A stretch of 41,672 nt of DNA, taken from a bacterium (lineage in GTDB: Bacteria > Patescibacteriota > Minisyncoccia > Phycocordibacterales > Phycocordibacteraceae). How positions within the stretch are numbered: the first letter of the stretch is position 1; the number at the start of each line of letters is the position of its first letter. The stretch lies in assembly GCA_021794425.1 (NCBI GenBank), contig JAJYQV010000001.1:1-41672 (forward strand). Direction: 5' to 3'. Made by a program: the position numbers and the translations under genes. The notes beneath the pieces are model-generated. The model searched no databases and was not told where the DNA came from. It worked only from the letters and a program-made list of their open reading frames with translations. This document shows positions 28,548 through 38,328 of this stretch, one piece after another.

Positions 28548-29090
28548 ATGCAAACCGTCATCGATAGCGCCTATACGCTTGACGAAGCGCTCGCCGGGAA
28601 AGATGTGCCGGAGGAGGTGCGCCGCTCGCTCGTGCTCGTCGAGGTTGCCTACGCCTCGTTCGACGGGCGCGTCCATGCCGGGCAGCTCGTGCTTCACGAA
28701 CGCGTCGCGGAAGAGGCTCGGGCGATTTTCGCCGATCTTTTCGCACGAGCGTTCCCAATAGAAAAGGTCGTACCGGTCGTCGCCTACGGGTGGGATGACG
28801 ATGCCTCCATGCGCGCGAACAACTCCTCCGCGTTCAACTACCGCTTCATCGCCGGCACCAATGAACTCTCGGACCACGCCTTCGGTCTCGCCATCGACAT
28901 AAACCCGATGCAAAACCCCTACACCAAGCGCGGCGGGCGCATCGTTCCCGACGGGGCGACATACCATCCGGCAGTCCCCGGCACGATTGCCGCGGAGGTC
29001 GCGGCGCTCTTTACCGAGCGCGGCTGGGAATGGGGTGGGGCATGGGATGGCGCACGCAAGGATTGGCAGCATTTCGCCAAGCGGCTGTAG
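28548..29090 (+). CDS. M15-family peptidoglycan peptidase
   Basis: NNSSAFNYRFIAGTNELSDHAFGLAIDINPMQNPY and WEWGGAWDGARKDWQHF; TAGGAT 6 nt upstream of ATG. Confidence 0.85.
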   Translation: MQTVIDSAYTLDEALAGKDVPEEVRRSLVLVEVAYASFDGRVHAGQLVLHERVAEEARAIFADLFARAFPIEKVVPVVAYGWDDDASMRANNSSAFNYRFIAGTNELSDHAFGLAIDINPMQNPYTKRGGRIVPDGATYHPAVPGTIAAEVAALFTERGWEWGGAWDGARKDWQHFAKRL

Positions 29091-29167
29091 CCTGCCCTAG
29101 CAGTGCGAGAGCGCACGCTGCGTTTTTTCTCTACGGCTTCGCGTTTTTGTGGTATCGTATCCTTTAT

Positions 29168-30124
29168 ATGGCAGACAAACCCGTCCTACTCTCAGGCGTG
29201 AAGCCGACCGGCGACCTCCACATCGGCAACTATTTCGGCGCAATGCGCCAGCAGGTCGAGCTTTTCCGAGAAGGGAAGCACCGCTGCTTCATCATGGTAG
29301 CGGACTACCACGCGCTCAATACGGTCCAGGACGCGGGCGAGATGCGCCGGCGCACATACGATCTCGTCATGACCTACCTCGCCATCGGACTCGATCCGGA
29401 AGAGGTCGTGCTCTTCAAGCAGTCAGACGTACACACCCACACCGAGCTCGCCTGGATCTTCGACACCATCACCACCATGCCGTACCTCATGCGCGCGCAC
29501 GCGTTCAAGGATGCCGAAGCGAAGAATAAGGAAATCAGCGTCGGCACCTTCAACTACCCGATGCTCATGGCGGCCGACATCCTGCTCTACGACGCCGCGG
29601 TCGTGCCGGTCGGGGCGGACCAGAAGCAGCATATCGAGATCGCGCGCGACACGGCAGAAAAGTTCAATCGCGTCTTCAAAGAAGACATATTCATGCTCCC
29701 CGAGCCCTATATCATGCCGGACGTCGCCATTGTCCCTGGCACCGACGGCCAGAAGATGAGCAAAAGCTACGGCAACGTGATCCCGCTCTTCGCGTCGCGC
29801 GACGAGCTTCACAAACGCGTGATGAGCATCGTCACCGACTCCTCGGGCGAACGCCCCCAAAACGTGTACGCCATCCACAAGCTCGTCCGGAGCGAGCAGG
29901 AACTCGACGCGATCTATGCCGAGCACGCCGGCAACTATAAGACGCTTAAAGAAATCCTCGTCGAGGACCTCGACCGCTACCTTGCGCCCATGCGCGCTCG
30001 CTACGAAGAGCTCAGAAGCGAGCTCGGCATCGTGGAAGACATCCTCGCCAAGGGCGCCGAAGAAGCCCGTGCCGTCTCGGAGCGCAAGATGGAGCACGTG
30101 AAGCGCGCTATCGGCGTGGCCTAA
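29168..30124 (+). CDS. trpS: Tryptophanyl-tRNA synthetase
   Basis: LLSGVKPTGDLHIGNYFGAM, PVGADQKQHIEIARDTAEKFN, PGTDGQKMSKSYGN. Confidence 0.97.
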   Translation: MADKPVLLSGVKPTGDLHIGNYFGAMRQQVELFREGKHRCFIMVADYHALNTVQDAGEMRRRTYDLVMTYLAIGLDPEEVVLFKQSDVHTHTELAWIFDTITTMPYLMRAHAFKDAEAKNKEISVGTFNYPMLMAADILLYDAAVVPVGADQKQHIEIARDTAEKFNRVFKEDIFMLPEPYIMPDVAIVPGTDGQKMSKSYGNVIPLFASRDELHKRVMSIVTDSSGERPQNVYAIHKLVRSEQELDAIYAEHAGNYKTLKEILVEDLDRYLAPMRARYEELRSELGIVEDILAKGAEEARAVSERKMEHVKRAIGVA

Positions 30125-30158
30125 CGCGCCCCGGAAAGCCTGGCTTTCCGGGGCGCGT
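30124..30158. terminator. Terminator-like hairpin after trpS
   Basis: ACGCGCCCCGGAAAG-CCTGG-CTTTCCGGGGCGCGT. Confidence 0.65.
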
Positions 30159-30247
30159 CCTTGACTTTTCTGCAGAGAGTTATAGTATTTTGTCAGACCC
30201 CCAGATTCACTTCTGGGGTTTTGAACAACAAACAAAAGGAGACAGCA

Positions 30248-31258
30248 ATGTCCAACGACCTGTATTTCGCCGACTCACTGGCGTTCTTGGGGCCCCAAGG
30301 CGAGCGGCCGATCTTCAACCCATGGAAACGGCCCTGGCTGCGGCTTGCTCATGTCACGAGCGTGCCGCCAACCAGGAAACCAATCGACATGTATGACTTC
30401 GACACGGCGTTTGCCGCGCACTGCACCTTCAGGAAAAACGCGCTGTCCAATGCGCTGGTGCACACGGTGCGCACGAGGAGCGATCTCGACAAAGCAGGCA
30501 TAGGCCTCCTCTTCGGGATGCAGCACGCGCCCGATGGCCTCACGCTTGAGCGCGTTCGCCAGCTGTCAGACGCCGGCGTCCGCGTCATGGGGCTTGCCTA
30601 TGATGAGGCGAGCGAGTACGGCAGCGGCTACAAAGTCGGCGGCGGGCTCACCGGACGCGGCCGAGAGCTTCTGCGATGGATGGCGGCGTGCAGCGTCATC
30701 CCCGACCTCTCGCATCTAAACGAAAGGACGGCGATCGAAACGCTCGAGTTCATCCGCGACGAGCGGCTCCCGCTGAAACCGATGGCTAGCCATAGCGGAT
30801 GCTACTGCGTCTATCCGCATGCGCGAAACTTGTCGGACAACGCGATCAGAAAAATAATCGCCTTAAAAGGGTATGTCGGCATCCCGACGATCACCTTCCT
30901 GATCGGGAAAGGAGAAGAGGGCGCCGACCATCTCGGAACTATGATGAAGCACTTTGCGTGGATAAATTATCTGCGCGGGAGCGAAAATCTCGGGGTCGGC
31001 TCGGACGGCGTCCATCAAGACATGACGATGGACGAAGCGAGGGTTCATTTCGACCGGATGACCGCCTTACTGAAGGGCCATCTGCCGGACGGACTTTCGT
31101 TCCCCGACCGCCCGCCGGAGCTCATCATGGGGGGTAGCCGGATGTTCGAGATCATCAAAGAAAGGATGGTCTGGGGAAAGTTCCCTCCGGGGTTGATTCG
31201 CAACCTGCTGGGGGAAAACTTCCGAGTCTTCCTTCATCGTTCTCTGCCGCGGGCCTAG
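30248..31258 (+). CDS. M19 membrane-dipeptidase homolog, divergent
   Basis: GLTGRGRELLRWMAACSVIPDLSHLNERT, MASHSGCYCVYPHARNLSDNAIRKI and GLIRNLLGENF match the M19 family; SD AAAGGAG. Confidence 0.75.
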   Translation: MSNDLYFADSLAFLGPQGERPIFNPWKRPWLRLAHVTSVPPTRKPIDMYDFDTAFAAHCTFRKNALSNALVHTVRTRSDLDKAGIGLLFGMQHAPDGLTLERVRQLSDAGVRVMGLAYDEASEYGSGYKVGGGLTGRGRELLRWMAACSVIPDLSHLNERTAIETLEFIRDERLPLKPMASHSGCYCVYPHARNLSDNAIRKIIALKGYVGIPTITFLIGKGEEGADHLGTMMKHFAWINYLRGSENLGVGSDGVHQDMTMDEARVHFDRMTALLKGHLPDGLSFPDRPPELIMGGSRMFEIIKERMVWGKFPPGLIRNLLGENFRVFLHRSLPRA

Positions 31259-31273
31259 GAGCCCCGCATCAAT

Positions 31274-31306
31274 CACCCCGCAATAAAACGCGGGGTGTGT
31301 TATTTT
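31274..31306 (+). terminator. Rho-independent terminator
   Basis: CACCCCGC-AATAAAAC-GCGGGGTG followed by TGTTATTTT. Confidence 0.8.
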
Positions 31307-31315
31307 ATAAGCTAT

Positions 31316-32644
31316 ATGGAACGAATACTGATAGGGGAGCTCGGACAGCGCGTGGGAGAAACGGTCTTCATTTCCGGCTCGGTCGACGTGCGCCGAGATC
31401 AGGGGAAGATGGTCTTTTTCGATTTTCGCGATCGCACGGGCACGGTGCAAGGCGTCTGTCTTCCAGGTTCCGACGCGCTCGCGGTCGCCAAAGAGACCGG
31501 CAAAGAATTCGTCGTCCGGGCCGAAGGCATCGTGAACAAGCGCCCCGATAAGAACGTCATCGCGGACAAACAGAATGGCGACATCGAGCTTGAAATCACC
31601 ACTCTTGATGTGCTCGCCCGCGCCGAACCGCTGCCATTTGATACCGATGCCGACATCAATCTCGACACCCTCCTCGACTATCGCCCGTTCACCGTACGCC
31701 GTCCGCGGGAGCAGCTCGTCTTCAAGACGCAGGCCGAGATCGTCGCGGGTTTCCGCGAATACCTGGACAGCCAAGGCTTCACCGAGTTCCAGGCGCCCAA
31801 GCTCGTAGGCGACGACGCCGAGGGAGGTGCGGGCGTATTCAAGGTCGAGTACTTCAAGGACCGGAGCGCCTACCTCGCCACTTCGCCTCAGCTCTACAAG
31901 CAGATGATGGTCGGCGCGTTCGAGCGCGTGTATACTACCGGTCCGCAGTTCCGTGCCGAAAAGCACGCCACCACCCGCCATCTAAACGAGCTCACCATGC
32001 TCGATTTTGAGATGGGTTTTATCAAGGATCACGCCGACGTGATGGTCATGGTCGAGGGCGCGCTCAAGCACATCACGAAGCGCCTCGGCGAAAAACTTCC
32101 GGAGCAAGTTCCGCTCCCGCAAATCCCCGAGGCCTTCCCGGTAGTGAAGCTCCGCGAGGCGCAGGAGATCCTCGGCGTCTCCACCGACGAGCCCGACCTC
32201 GAGCCCGAGCACGAACGCGCGCTTTGCGAATGGGCGCTGAAAGAAAAGGGGAGCGACTTCATCTTCGTCACCCACTACCCGGTCTCCAAGCGCCCGTTCT
32301 ACACGCTGGAAGACGAGAGTGACCCAGGTATGACCAAGAGCTTCGACCTTCTCTTCCGCGGTGTCGAGATCCTCTCGGGCAGCCAGAGAGTCCACGATCA
32401 CGATACGCTCGTGGAGAAGATCCGCGGGAAAGGCCTCGACCCGGAGAAGTTCTCTTTCTACCTCATGGCCTTCAAGTACGGTCTCCCGCCGCACGGCGGC
32501 ATCGGCATGGGGCTTGAGCGCCTCACACAGAAGTTCCTTCGGCTCGAGAACGTGAAAGAAGCAACCCTTTTCCCGCGCGACATGAACCGCATCGACGTGC
32601 TCCTCTCGAGCTCCATCCCGGACGATGAACCCGACAACGACTAG
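31316..32644 (+). CDS. aspS: Aspartyl-tRNA synthetase, archaeal-type
   Basis: 443 aa; OB-fold FISGSVDVRRDQGKMVFFDFRDRTGTVQ, YLATSPQLYKQMM, FRAEKHATTRHLNELTMLDFEM, GIGMGLERL; no GAD insertion. Confidence 0.88.
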   Translation: MERILIGELGQRVGETVFISGSVDVRRDQGKMVFFDFRDRTGTVQGVCLPGSDALAVAKETGKEFVVRAEGIVNKRPDKNVIADKQNGDIELEITTLDVLARAEPLPFDTDADINLDTLLDYRPFTVRRPREQLVFKTQAEIVAGFREYLDSQGFTEFQAPKLVGDDAEGGAGVFKVEYFKDRSAYLATSPQLYKQMMVGAFERVYTTGPQFRAEKHATTRHLNELTMLDFEMGFIKDHADVMVMVEGALKHITKRLGEKLPEQVPLPQIPEAFPVVKLREAQEILGVSTDEPDLEPEHERALCEWALKEKGSDFIFVTHYPVSKRPFYTLEDESDPGMTKSFDLLFRGVEILSGSQRVHDHDTLVEKIRGKGLDPEKFSFYLMAFKYGLPPHGGIGMGLERLTQKFLRLENVKEATLFPRDMNRIDVLLSSSIPDDEPDND

Positions 32645-33368
32645 CACGGGGTTTTCCATCCAGACCGAAGCCTACCGGGGCCCGTTCGAGCTCGTGCTCG
32701 ACCTCATCGCCGCGCGCAAGCTCCTGGTGAACGATCTCGCGCTCGCCGCGATTACCGAGGACTTTATCGCGCATGTGCGCGCGCAAGAAACCTTCCCCGT
32801 CGAAGAGACCGCGAACTTCATCGCAATCGCGGCAACCCTCCTCCTCATCAAGTCGAAGTCGCTCATCCCCGACCTCACGCTCACCGAGGAAGAGCAGGGA
32901 GACGTGGACGACCTGAAGCGTCGCCTCGAAGCCTACGAGAACGTGCGCGAAGCGGCGCGCGAGCTCGGAAGGATTTTCGGCAAGCAGCCGATGCTCCGCG
33001 CCGGCTGGCGCGCGCCCGAGCCGTTCTTCTCGCCCGCGCGCGACTTCACGCCGGAGGCGCTCGAGCAGGCGCTCGCGAAGCTCCTCGCCGCGCGCGAAGC
33101 GGTCGAAGAGCTCCCCGAAGCGCGCGTGAAGCCGCTCATCTCGATTGAAGAAGTCATGGACGATCTCGCGAAACGCGTGCGGAGCGCGGCCACTCTCTCG
33201 TTTAAGGCCTTTACCGGCGACAAGAAAGAAAAGGTCGAGATTGTCGTCTCCTTCCTCGCGCTCCTCGAGCTGGTCAAGCAGGGCGCCGTCGCCGCTGATC
33301 AGTACGAACCCCACGGCGACATCCGCATCCAGAACACCGCCACCAATGCAGTCCCGAGATACGGGTAA
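32625..33368 (+). CDS. scpA: Segregation and condensation protein A
   Basis: FSIQTEAYRGPFELVLDLIAARKLLVNDLALAAIT...FIAIAATLLLIKSKSLIP...VSFLALLELVKQGAV. Confidence 0.93.
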   Translation: MNPTTTSTGFSIQTEAYRGPFELVLDLIAARKLLVNDLALAAITEDFIAHVRAQETFPVEETANFIAIAATLLLIKSKSLIPDLTLTEEEQGDVDDLKRRLEAYENVREAARELGRIFGKQPMLRAGWRAPEPFFSPARDFTPEALEQALAKLLAAREAVEELPEARVKPLISIEEVMDDLAKRVRSAATLSFKAFTGDKKEKVEIVVSFLALLELVKQGAVAADQYEPHGDIRIQNTATNAVPRYG

Positions 33369-33374
33369 CGAAGT

Positions 33375-33395
33375 TATAGGAATCTGATTCCTATA
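33375..33395. repeat. Small palindromic element, copy 6 (after scpA stop)
   Basis: TATAGGAAT-CTG-ATTCCTATA, perfect 9-bp stem with 3-nt loop. Confidence 0.85.
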
Positions 33396-33481
33396 TAGCT
33401 CCGCTTCGCGCGGGGCTTCGATTTTTATACCCAAAATCAGGCGTTGCCCGAGGCCCTCGGCGCAGGTATGATAGTAGGGAT

Positions 33482-34042
33482 ATGATTTCTCCCGCTGCCG
33501 CCCTCGAAGCGCTCCTTTTCGTCTCCGGCGAGGCGATCCCGAAGAAGCGGCTCGCGAAGCTCCTCGGGCTTTCGGACGAGCAGCTCGCCACGACCGCCAA
33601 AGAGCTCGCCGAGGGGCTCGGCGGCCACGGCATGGCGCTCATCGAAACCGCAGAAGAGCTCGAGCTGCGCACCGCGCCGGACGCGGCGGCCGTCGTGAAG
33701 CGTCTGCGCGAAGACGAGCTCGCGCGCGACTTGGGGAAGGGGAGTCTCGAGACCCTCGCGGTTGTCGCCTACCAGGAGGGCGCGACGCGGAGCGAGATCG
33801 ACTGGGTGCGCGGCGTGAACTCCTCCGCATCCTTGCGTACCCTCCTCATGCGCGGCCTTATCGAGGGGCACGAAGACCCGAAAGACAAACGGCGCATGCG
33901 CTACACGCTCACCACCGAAGCGCTCGCGCACCTGGGTATTGCTCGCGCAGCAGAACTCCCTCGCGCCACGGAACTCAGTGCGGCGGCTCGCGCCGTCGTC
34001 GAAGCGGAGCTGCTCGCCGCAGACGCGCCAGCGACGACGTAA
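33482..34042 (+). CDS. scpB: Segregation and condensation protein B
   Basis: ALEALLFVSGEAIPKKRLAKLLG...TLAVVAYQEGATRSEIDWVRGVNSSASLRTLLMRGLIE. Confidence 0.93.
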   Translation: MISPAAALEALLFVSGEAIPKKRLAKLLGLSDEQLATTAKELAEGLGGHGMALIETAEELELRTAPDAAAVVKRLREDELARDLGKGSLETLAVVAYQEGATRSEIDWVRGVNSSASLRTLLMRGLIEGHEDPKDKRRMRYTLTTEALAHLGIARAAELPRATELSAAARAVVEAELLAADAPATT

Positions 34043-34051
34043 ATCATTCGC

Positions 34052-35005
34052 ATGGACTCCCTCCAGCTCCAGAAACTTGCCCAACGCAGCCGCTCCACTC
34101 GAGAGGCAGGCGTTGCGCTCCTCTTCGCCTCGGGCATTCTCGCCCTCTTCCTTTTCATACCGAGTACGCCGCAGCCGATGCCAAACGACGCGGCACCAAT
34201 TGCGATAGCGACCTCGACCGCGCCAGGCGCGTTCGCTCAAGTTCCTATCGAGGCGAAAGCCGCCATCGTCTACGATCTCGCGACTGGAAAGACTCTGTAC
34301 GCGAAGAATGCCGATGCGCAGCTTCCGCTCGCTTCGCTCACAAAACTTCTCACCGTCTACGCCGCCATCACCGAACTCTCTCCCCAGACACCGATCACCA
34401 TACCGGCTGACGTGACGCACCTTTACGCTCCACACGCCTTCTCTGCCGGACAAGTGTTCTCGCTCGCCGACCTCGCACGGCTCACCCTTACCGCCTCGCT
34501 CAATGATGGTGCTGCCGCGATCGCGGAAGCGACGGCCGCACGAGAGAATCGCCCGCTCGACGAGACGCTCGCGAGCGCCGCAGCCGCGCTCGGCCTCTCC
34601 CAGACCTACGCGGTGAACGGCAACGGGCTCGACGTAAACACCGCCGTTTCAGGCGGGTACGGCTCGGCGCACGACCTCGCGCGGCTCGCCGGCGCGCTCG
34701 CCGAGCGCGCTCCAGAGATTACCGAGGCGACGACACACGCCACCGCGCGCGCCGTCTCGGAAGGAGGCACGACCTTTACGGTAAAGAACACGGACCCGAT
34801 GGTGTCCGCCATCCCGCAGCTTCTCCTCTCAAAGACGGGTTATACCGACCTCGCCGGCGGCAACCTCGCCCTCGTCTTTGACGTGGGCATTAATCACCCG
34901 ATCGCGGTCGTCGTGCTCGGCTCGACCGAGAAGGACCGCTTCACCGACGGCACGACGCTCGTCGCGGCGACGCTCGCGCATTTCGCGGGAGTCCCTTCGC
35001 TATGA
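34052..35005 (+). CDS. D-alanyl-D-alanine carboxypeptidase (S11)
   Basis: LASLTKLLT (SxxK), ASLNDGAAA (SxN), LLSKTGYTD (KTG); N-terminal TM anchor. Confidence 0.9.
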   Translation: MDSLQLQKLAQRSRSTREAGVALLFASGILALFLFIPSTPQPMPNDAAPIAIATSTAPGAFAQVPIEAKAAIVYDLATGKTLYAKNADAQLPLASLTKLLTVYAAITELSPQTPITIPADVTHLYAPHAFSAGQVFSLADLARLTLTASLNDGAAAIAEATAARENRPLDETLASAAAALGLSQTYAVNGNGLDVNTAVSGGYGSAHDLARLAGALAERAPEITEATTHATARAVSEGGTTFTVKNTDPMVSAIPQLLLSKTGYTDLAGGNLALVFDVGINHPIAVVVLGSTEKDRFTDGTTLVAATLAHFAGVPSL

Positions 35006-35009
35006 GGCC

Positions 35010-36077
35010 ATGATCAGTATTGCCTCACGCGTGCTCATCCCCTCGGCGACGACCTTTGCGCTCGGCATCGCACTCGCGCCGTTCCTTGCGAATATCTTGT
35101 ATCGTGCGAGAGCGTGGAAAAAGAAAGCGGGGAAGGGCACCGGCATCGGGGGCGGCGGCACGCCGATCTTCGACGAGCTTCACAAGGAGCGAGAGGTCTC
35201 GACTCCCCGTATGGGCGGCGTCCTTATCTGGGCTTCCGTTCTCGCGACCGCATTCTTTTTCTGGATTCTTGCGCGTTCGTTCGACGGCTTTTGGACACCC
35301 CTCGATTTTGTTAATCGCCGCGAAACATGGCTCCCGCTTCTCGCGCTTGCGGCAGGGGCGTTGGCAGGGTTCATCGACGACCTTCTTGAGATAACCAAGA
35401 GCAGCGGGGGGCTGTCGCTTGCCCGACGACTCTCTATCGTCGGCATGATAGGGCTTCTCGGCGGCTGGTGGTTTTATGCGAAGCTCGGCGTCGAGACGAT
35501 CAGCGTCCCTTTCGCCGCGCCGCTCATACTCGGGTGGCTCATCATTCCGGCCTTTGCGCTCGTGACGCTCGCGATCTATGCTGGCGGCACCATTGACGGG
35601 CTCGACGGGCTCGCGGGCGGCGTCTTCGCGATCATCTTCCTCGTGTACGCCGGCATCGCTTTCGGCGAGGGACAGGCCTCGCTCGCCGCGTTTGCCGCGT
35701 CGGTCGCTGGTGCGACGCTCGCCTTCCTCTGGTTTAACGTGCCGCCCGCGCGATTCTATATGTCAGAGACCGGCAGCATGGCACTCACGCTCGCGCTCGC
35801 AATGACAGCATTCGCCTCCGACGCGCTCGCCGGCGGTGTCGGGGTGTTTGTCCTCCCCCTCGTTGCCTTCCCGCTCACGGCCACCGTCGTGACGACGCTC
35901 CTCCAAGTGTTTTGGAAAAAAGTTTTCCACAAAAAACTATTTCGAGTCGCGCCCATCCATCACCACTTTGAAGCCCTCGGCTGGCCCGCGACAAAGGTCA
36001 CCATGCGCTACTGGATCATCACGATCATCGCCGGCGTGCTCGGGCTCGCTATCGCGCTCCTCGCCCGCCTGCCATGA
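35010..36077 (+). CDS. mraY: Phospho-N-acetylmuramoyl-pentapeptide-transferase
   Basis: TPRMGGVLI, FIDDLLEITKSSGG, GGTIDGLDGLAGG, APIHHHFEALGW. Confidence 0.93.
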   Translation: MISIASRVLIPSATTFALGIALAPFLANILYRARAWKKKAGKGTGIGGGGTPIFDELHKEREVSTPRMGGVLIWASVLATAFFFWILARSFDGFWTPLDFVNRRETWLPLLALAAGALAGFIDDLLEITKSSGGLSLARRLSIVGMIGLLGGWWFYAKLGVETISVPFAAPLILGWLIIPAFALVTLAIYAGGTIDGLDGLAGGVFAIIFLVYAGIAFGEGQASLAAFAASVAGATLAFLWFNVPPARFYMSETGSMALTLALAMTAFASDALAGGVGVFVLPLVAFPLTATVVTTLLQVFWKKVFHKKLFRVAPIHHHFEALGWPATKVTMRYWIITIIAGVLGLAIALLARLP

Positions 36078-37171
36078 AGTTCGTTTCAGGAGATCGCGTG
36101 TTCTTAATGCTCGTAATCACGCTCGCCCTTGCCGGTATCGCGATCTTTTCCTCGGCGGCGCTCGGCTTGCTTGCGCGCGAAAGTAGCTCGGTATCGCGCG
36201 ACATCCTGCTCCAGACAGGCCTCGGTCTCGGCCTCGGTCTCGTCGCGTTTCTTCTGGCTCGCGCAGTTCCGTTCGCGCTCATAAAGCGCTACGCGCCCCA
36301 CTTTTTCATCGCAACGCTCATCCTTACCGCGCTCGTTTTCATACCGGGGATCGGCTTCCATTCTGGCGGCGCAACCCGTTGGATCAACCTCCGCGTCACG
36401 ACGTTTCAACCGGCAGAACTCCTCAAGATCGGATTCGTCTTCGCACTCGCATGGTGGCTCGCGCCGCGCGCACGGCAGCTCAGAAACCCGAAAAAAGGTC
36501 TGTTGCCGTTCGTCGCGGTCCTCGCGGTGCCCGCAGCGCTACTCCTGGCGCAGCCGAATACCTCTACGACGATGCTCCTCCTTGCCACCGGTGCCGTCAT
36601 GTACTTTGCCGCAGGTGCGCCGTGGCGCGACTTCGGCATCCTGGGACTCGGTGTCCTCCTCGTGCTTAGCGCCGTCATCCTCGCCCGGCCATACGTCCTG
36701 CAGCGCGTGAAGACGTTCGTCGATCCTTCGGCCCACTCGCTCAGCAGCGGCTACCAGATCCAACAGGCGCTCATCGCAGTTGGTTCGGGCGGACTCCTCG
36801 GGCGCGGCTTCGGGCAAAGCGTCGAGAAATTCAATTATCTGCCCGAGCCGGACGGCGACTCAGTCTTTGCTGTCTTTGCGGAAGAAACTGGATTTATCGG
36901 CACGCTCATCCTTCTCGTCCTGTTTGTCGCTCTTGCCGCGCGTGGCATCGTGATAGCGGGAAACTCTGCCGACCTTTTTGGCGGGCTCATGGCGCTCGGG
37001 TTCTCTTTCCTCATCATCTTACAGGCATTCATCAATATCGGCGCAATGCTCGGCATCATCCCGCTCACCGGCCTCCCACTGCCATTCATTTCCCACGGCG
37101 GGACCGCGCTTGCGACGACGCTCCTCATGTGCGGCCTCATCTTGAACGTTTCCGTTCATAAGAGAGCTTGA
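36074..37171 (+). CDS. ftsW: Lipid II polymerase/flippase FtsW (SEDS family)
   Basis: GGATRWINL...FQPAELLKIGFV, SGYQIQQALIAVGSGGLLGRGFGQS, LPLPFISHGGTALA. Confidence 0.93.
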   Translation: MKFVSGDRVFLMLVITLALAGIAIFSSAALGLLARESSSVSRDILLQTGLGLGLGLVAFLLARAVPFALIKRYAPHFFIATLILTALVFIPGIGFHSGGATRWINLRVTTFQPAELLKIGFVFALAWWLAPRARQLRNPKKGLLPFVAVLAVPAALLLAQPNTSTTMLLLATGAVMYFAAGAPWRDFGILGLGVLLVLSAVILARPYVLQRVKTFVDPSAHSLSSGYQIQQALIAVGSGGLLGRGFGQSVEKFNYLPEPDGDSVFAVFAEETGFIGTLILLVLFVALAARGIVIAGNSADLFGGLMALGFSFLIILQAFINIGAMLGIIPLTGLPLPFISHGGTALATTLLMCGLILNVSVHKRA

Positions 37172-37188
37172 AATGTTATAGTGTGGCT

Positions 37189-38328
37189 ATGAAAATCGCA
37201 TTTACCGGCGGCGGCACGGGAGGGCACTTTTACCCCCTCATCGCCATCGCGGAAGCTTTGCAAGACCTCGTCCGAGAAGAGCATCTCATTGAGCCGGTCT
37301 TCTACTATCTCGCGCCGAACCCGTTCGACGAGAAGGCGCTTTTTGAAAATGGCATCGCCTATATCCGCATACCGGCAGGGAAGGTGCGGCGCTACGCTTC
37401 CTTCTCGAACGTCGTGGATTCGTTCAAGACTTTTTTCGGGACAGTCTCGGCAGTCATCGCGCTCTTCCGCATCTACCCCGATGTCGTCGTCTCCAAGGGC
37501 GGCTATGCGAGCGTGCCGACCGTGCTCGCCGCGCGGCTCCTACGCATCCCGCTCATCATCCATGAGTCAGACGCCAAGCCCGGACGCGCGAACCTGCTCG
37601 CGGCGAAGTTTGCCGACAAGATAGCCATTTCCTTTGAGAGCACGGCTGCCTTCTTCCCTAAGCGCGTACAAGACCGGATTGCGCGGACCGGTATTCCGAT
37701 CCGGAAAGCGCTCATGCGGACCGAAACTGAGGGGGCACGCCAGTATCTCAGCCTCGAGGTGGGCGTGCCGACTATTTTCATTCTCGGCGGCTCTCAAGGC
37801 GCCGAAAAGATAAATGAAGTCGTGCTCTCCTCGCTCTCTGAACTCGTCTCGTTCGCAAATGTCATTCACCAGACCGGCCCCGCGAAATTCAAGAACGTCG
37901 AAGGGGTCAGCAGAGTCGTGCTCACGGACAACCCGCACGCAGCCCGCTATCATCCGTTCAAATACCTCGACCAAGTATCGATGCAGCGCGCTGCAGGCGT
38001 CGCCGACATCGTCATCTCGCGCGCGGGCGCAAATGCAATCGCCGAGATCGGCCTCTGGAGAAAGCCGGCGATACTCATCCCCATCCCTGAATCGGTGAGC
38101 CATGACCAGCGCACGAACGCCTACACGTTCGCGCGGACCGGCGCGGCGGTCGTCCTTGAAGAAGAGAACCTTACCCCGCACTTGCTTGTCGCCGAGATAC
38201 AGCGCATCCTTGAGGACCCCGAGCTCGCCAAACGCATGAGCGCGGCGGCCGAAGGTTTCACTGACCCTGATGCGGCGCGTATCCTCGCCCGCGAAGTTCT
38301 CGCGCTCGCACTCCCGCACGAAGCATGA
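37189..38328 (+). CDS. murG: UDP-GlcNAc transferase MurG
   Basis: FTGGGTGGHFYPLIAIAEAL, SKGGYASVPTVLAARLLRIPLIIHESDAKPGRANLLA, LGGSQGAEKINE; TATAGT 6 nt upstream of ATG. Confidence 0.95.
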   Translation: MKIAFTGGGTGGHFYPLIAIAEALQDLVREEHLIEPVFYYLAPNPFDEKALFENGIAYIRIPAGKVRRYASFSNVVDSFKTFFGTVSAVIALFRIYPDVVVSKGGYASVPTVLAARLLRIPLIIHESDAKPGRANLLAAKFADKIAISFESTAAFFPKRVQDRIARTGIPIRKALMRTETEGARQYLSLEVGVPTIFILGGSQGAEKINEVVLSSLSELVSFANVIHQTGPAKFKNVEGVSRVVLTDNPHAARYHPFKYLDQVSMQRAAGVADIVISRAGANAIAEIGLWRKPAILIPIPESVSHDQRTNAYTFARTGAAVVLEEENLTPHLLVAEIQRILEDPELAKRMSAAAEGFTDPDAARILAREVLALALPHEA

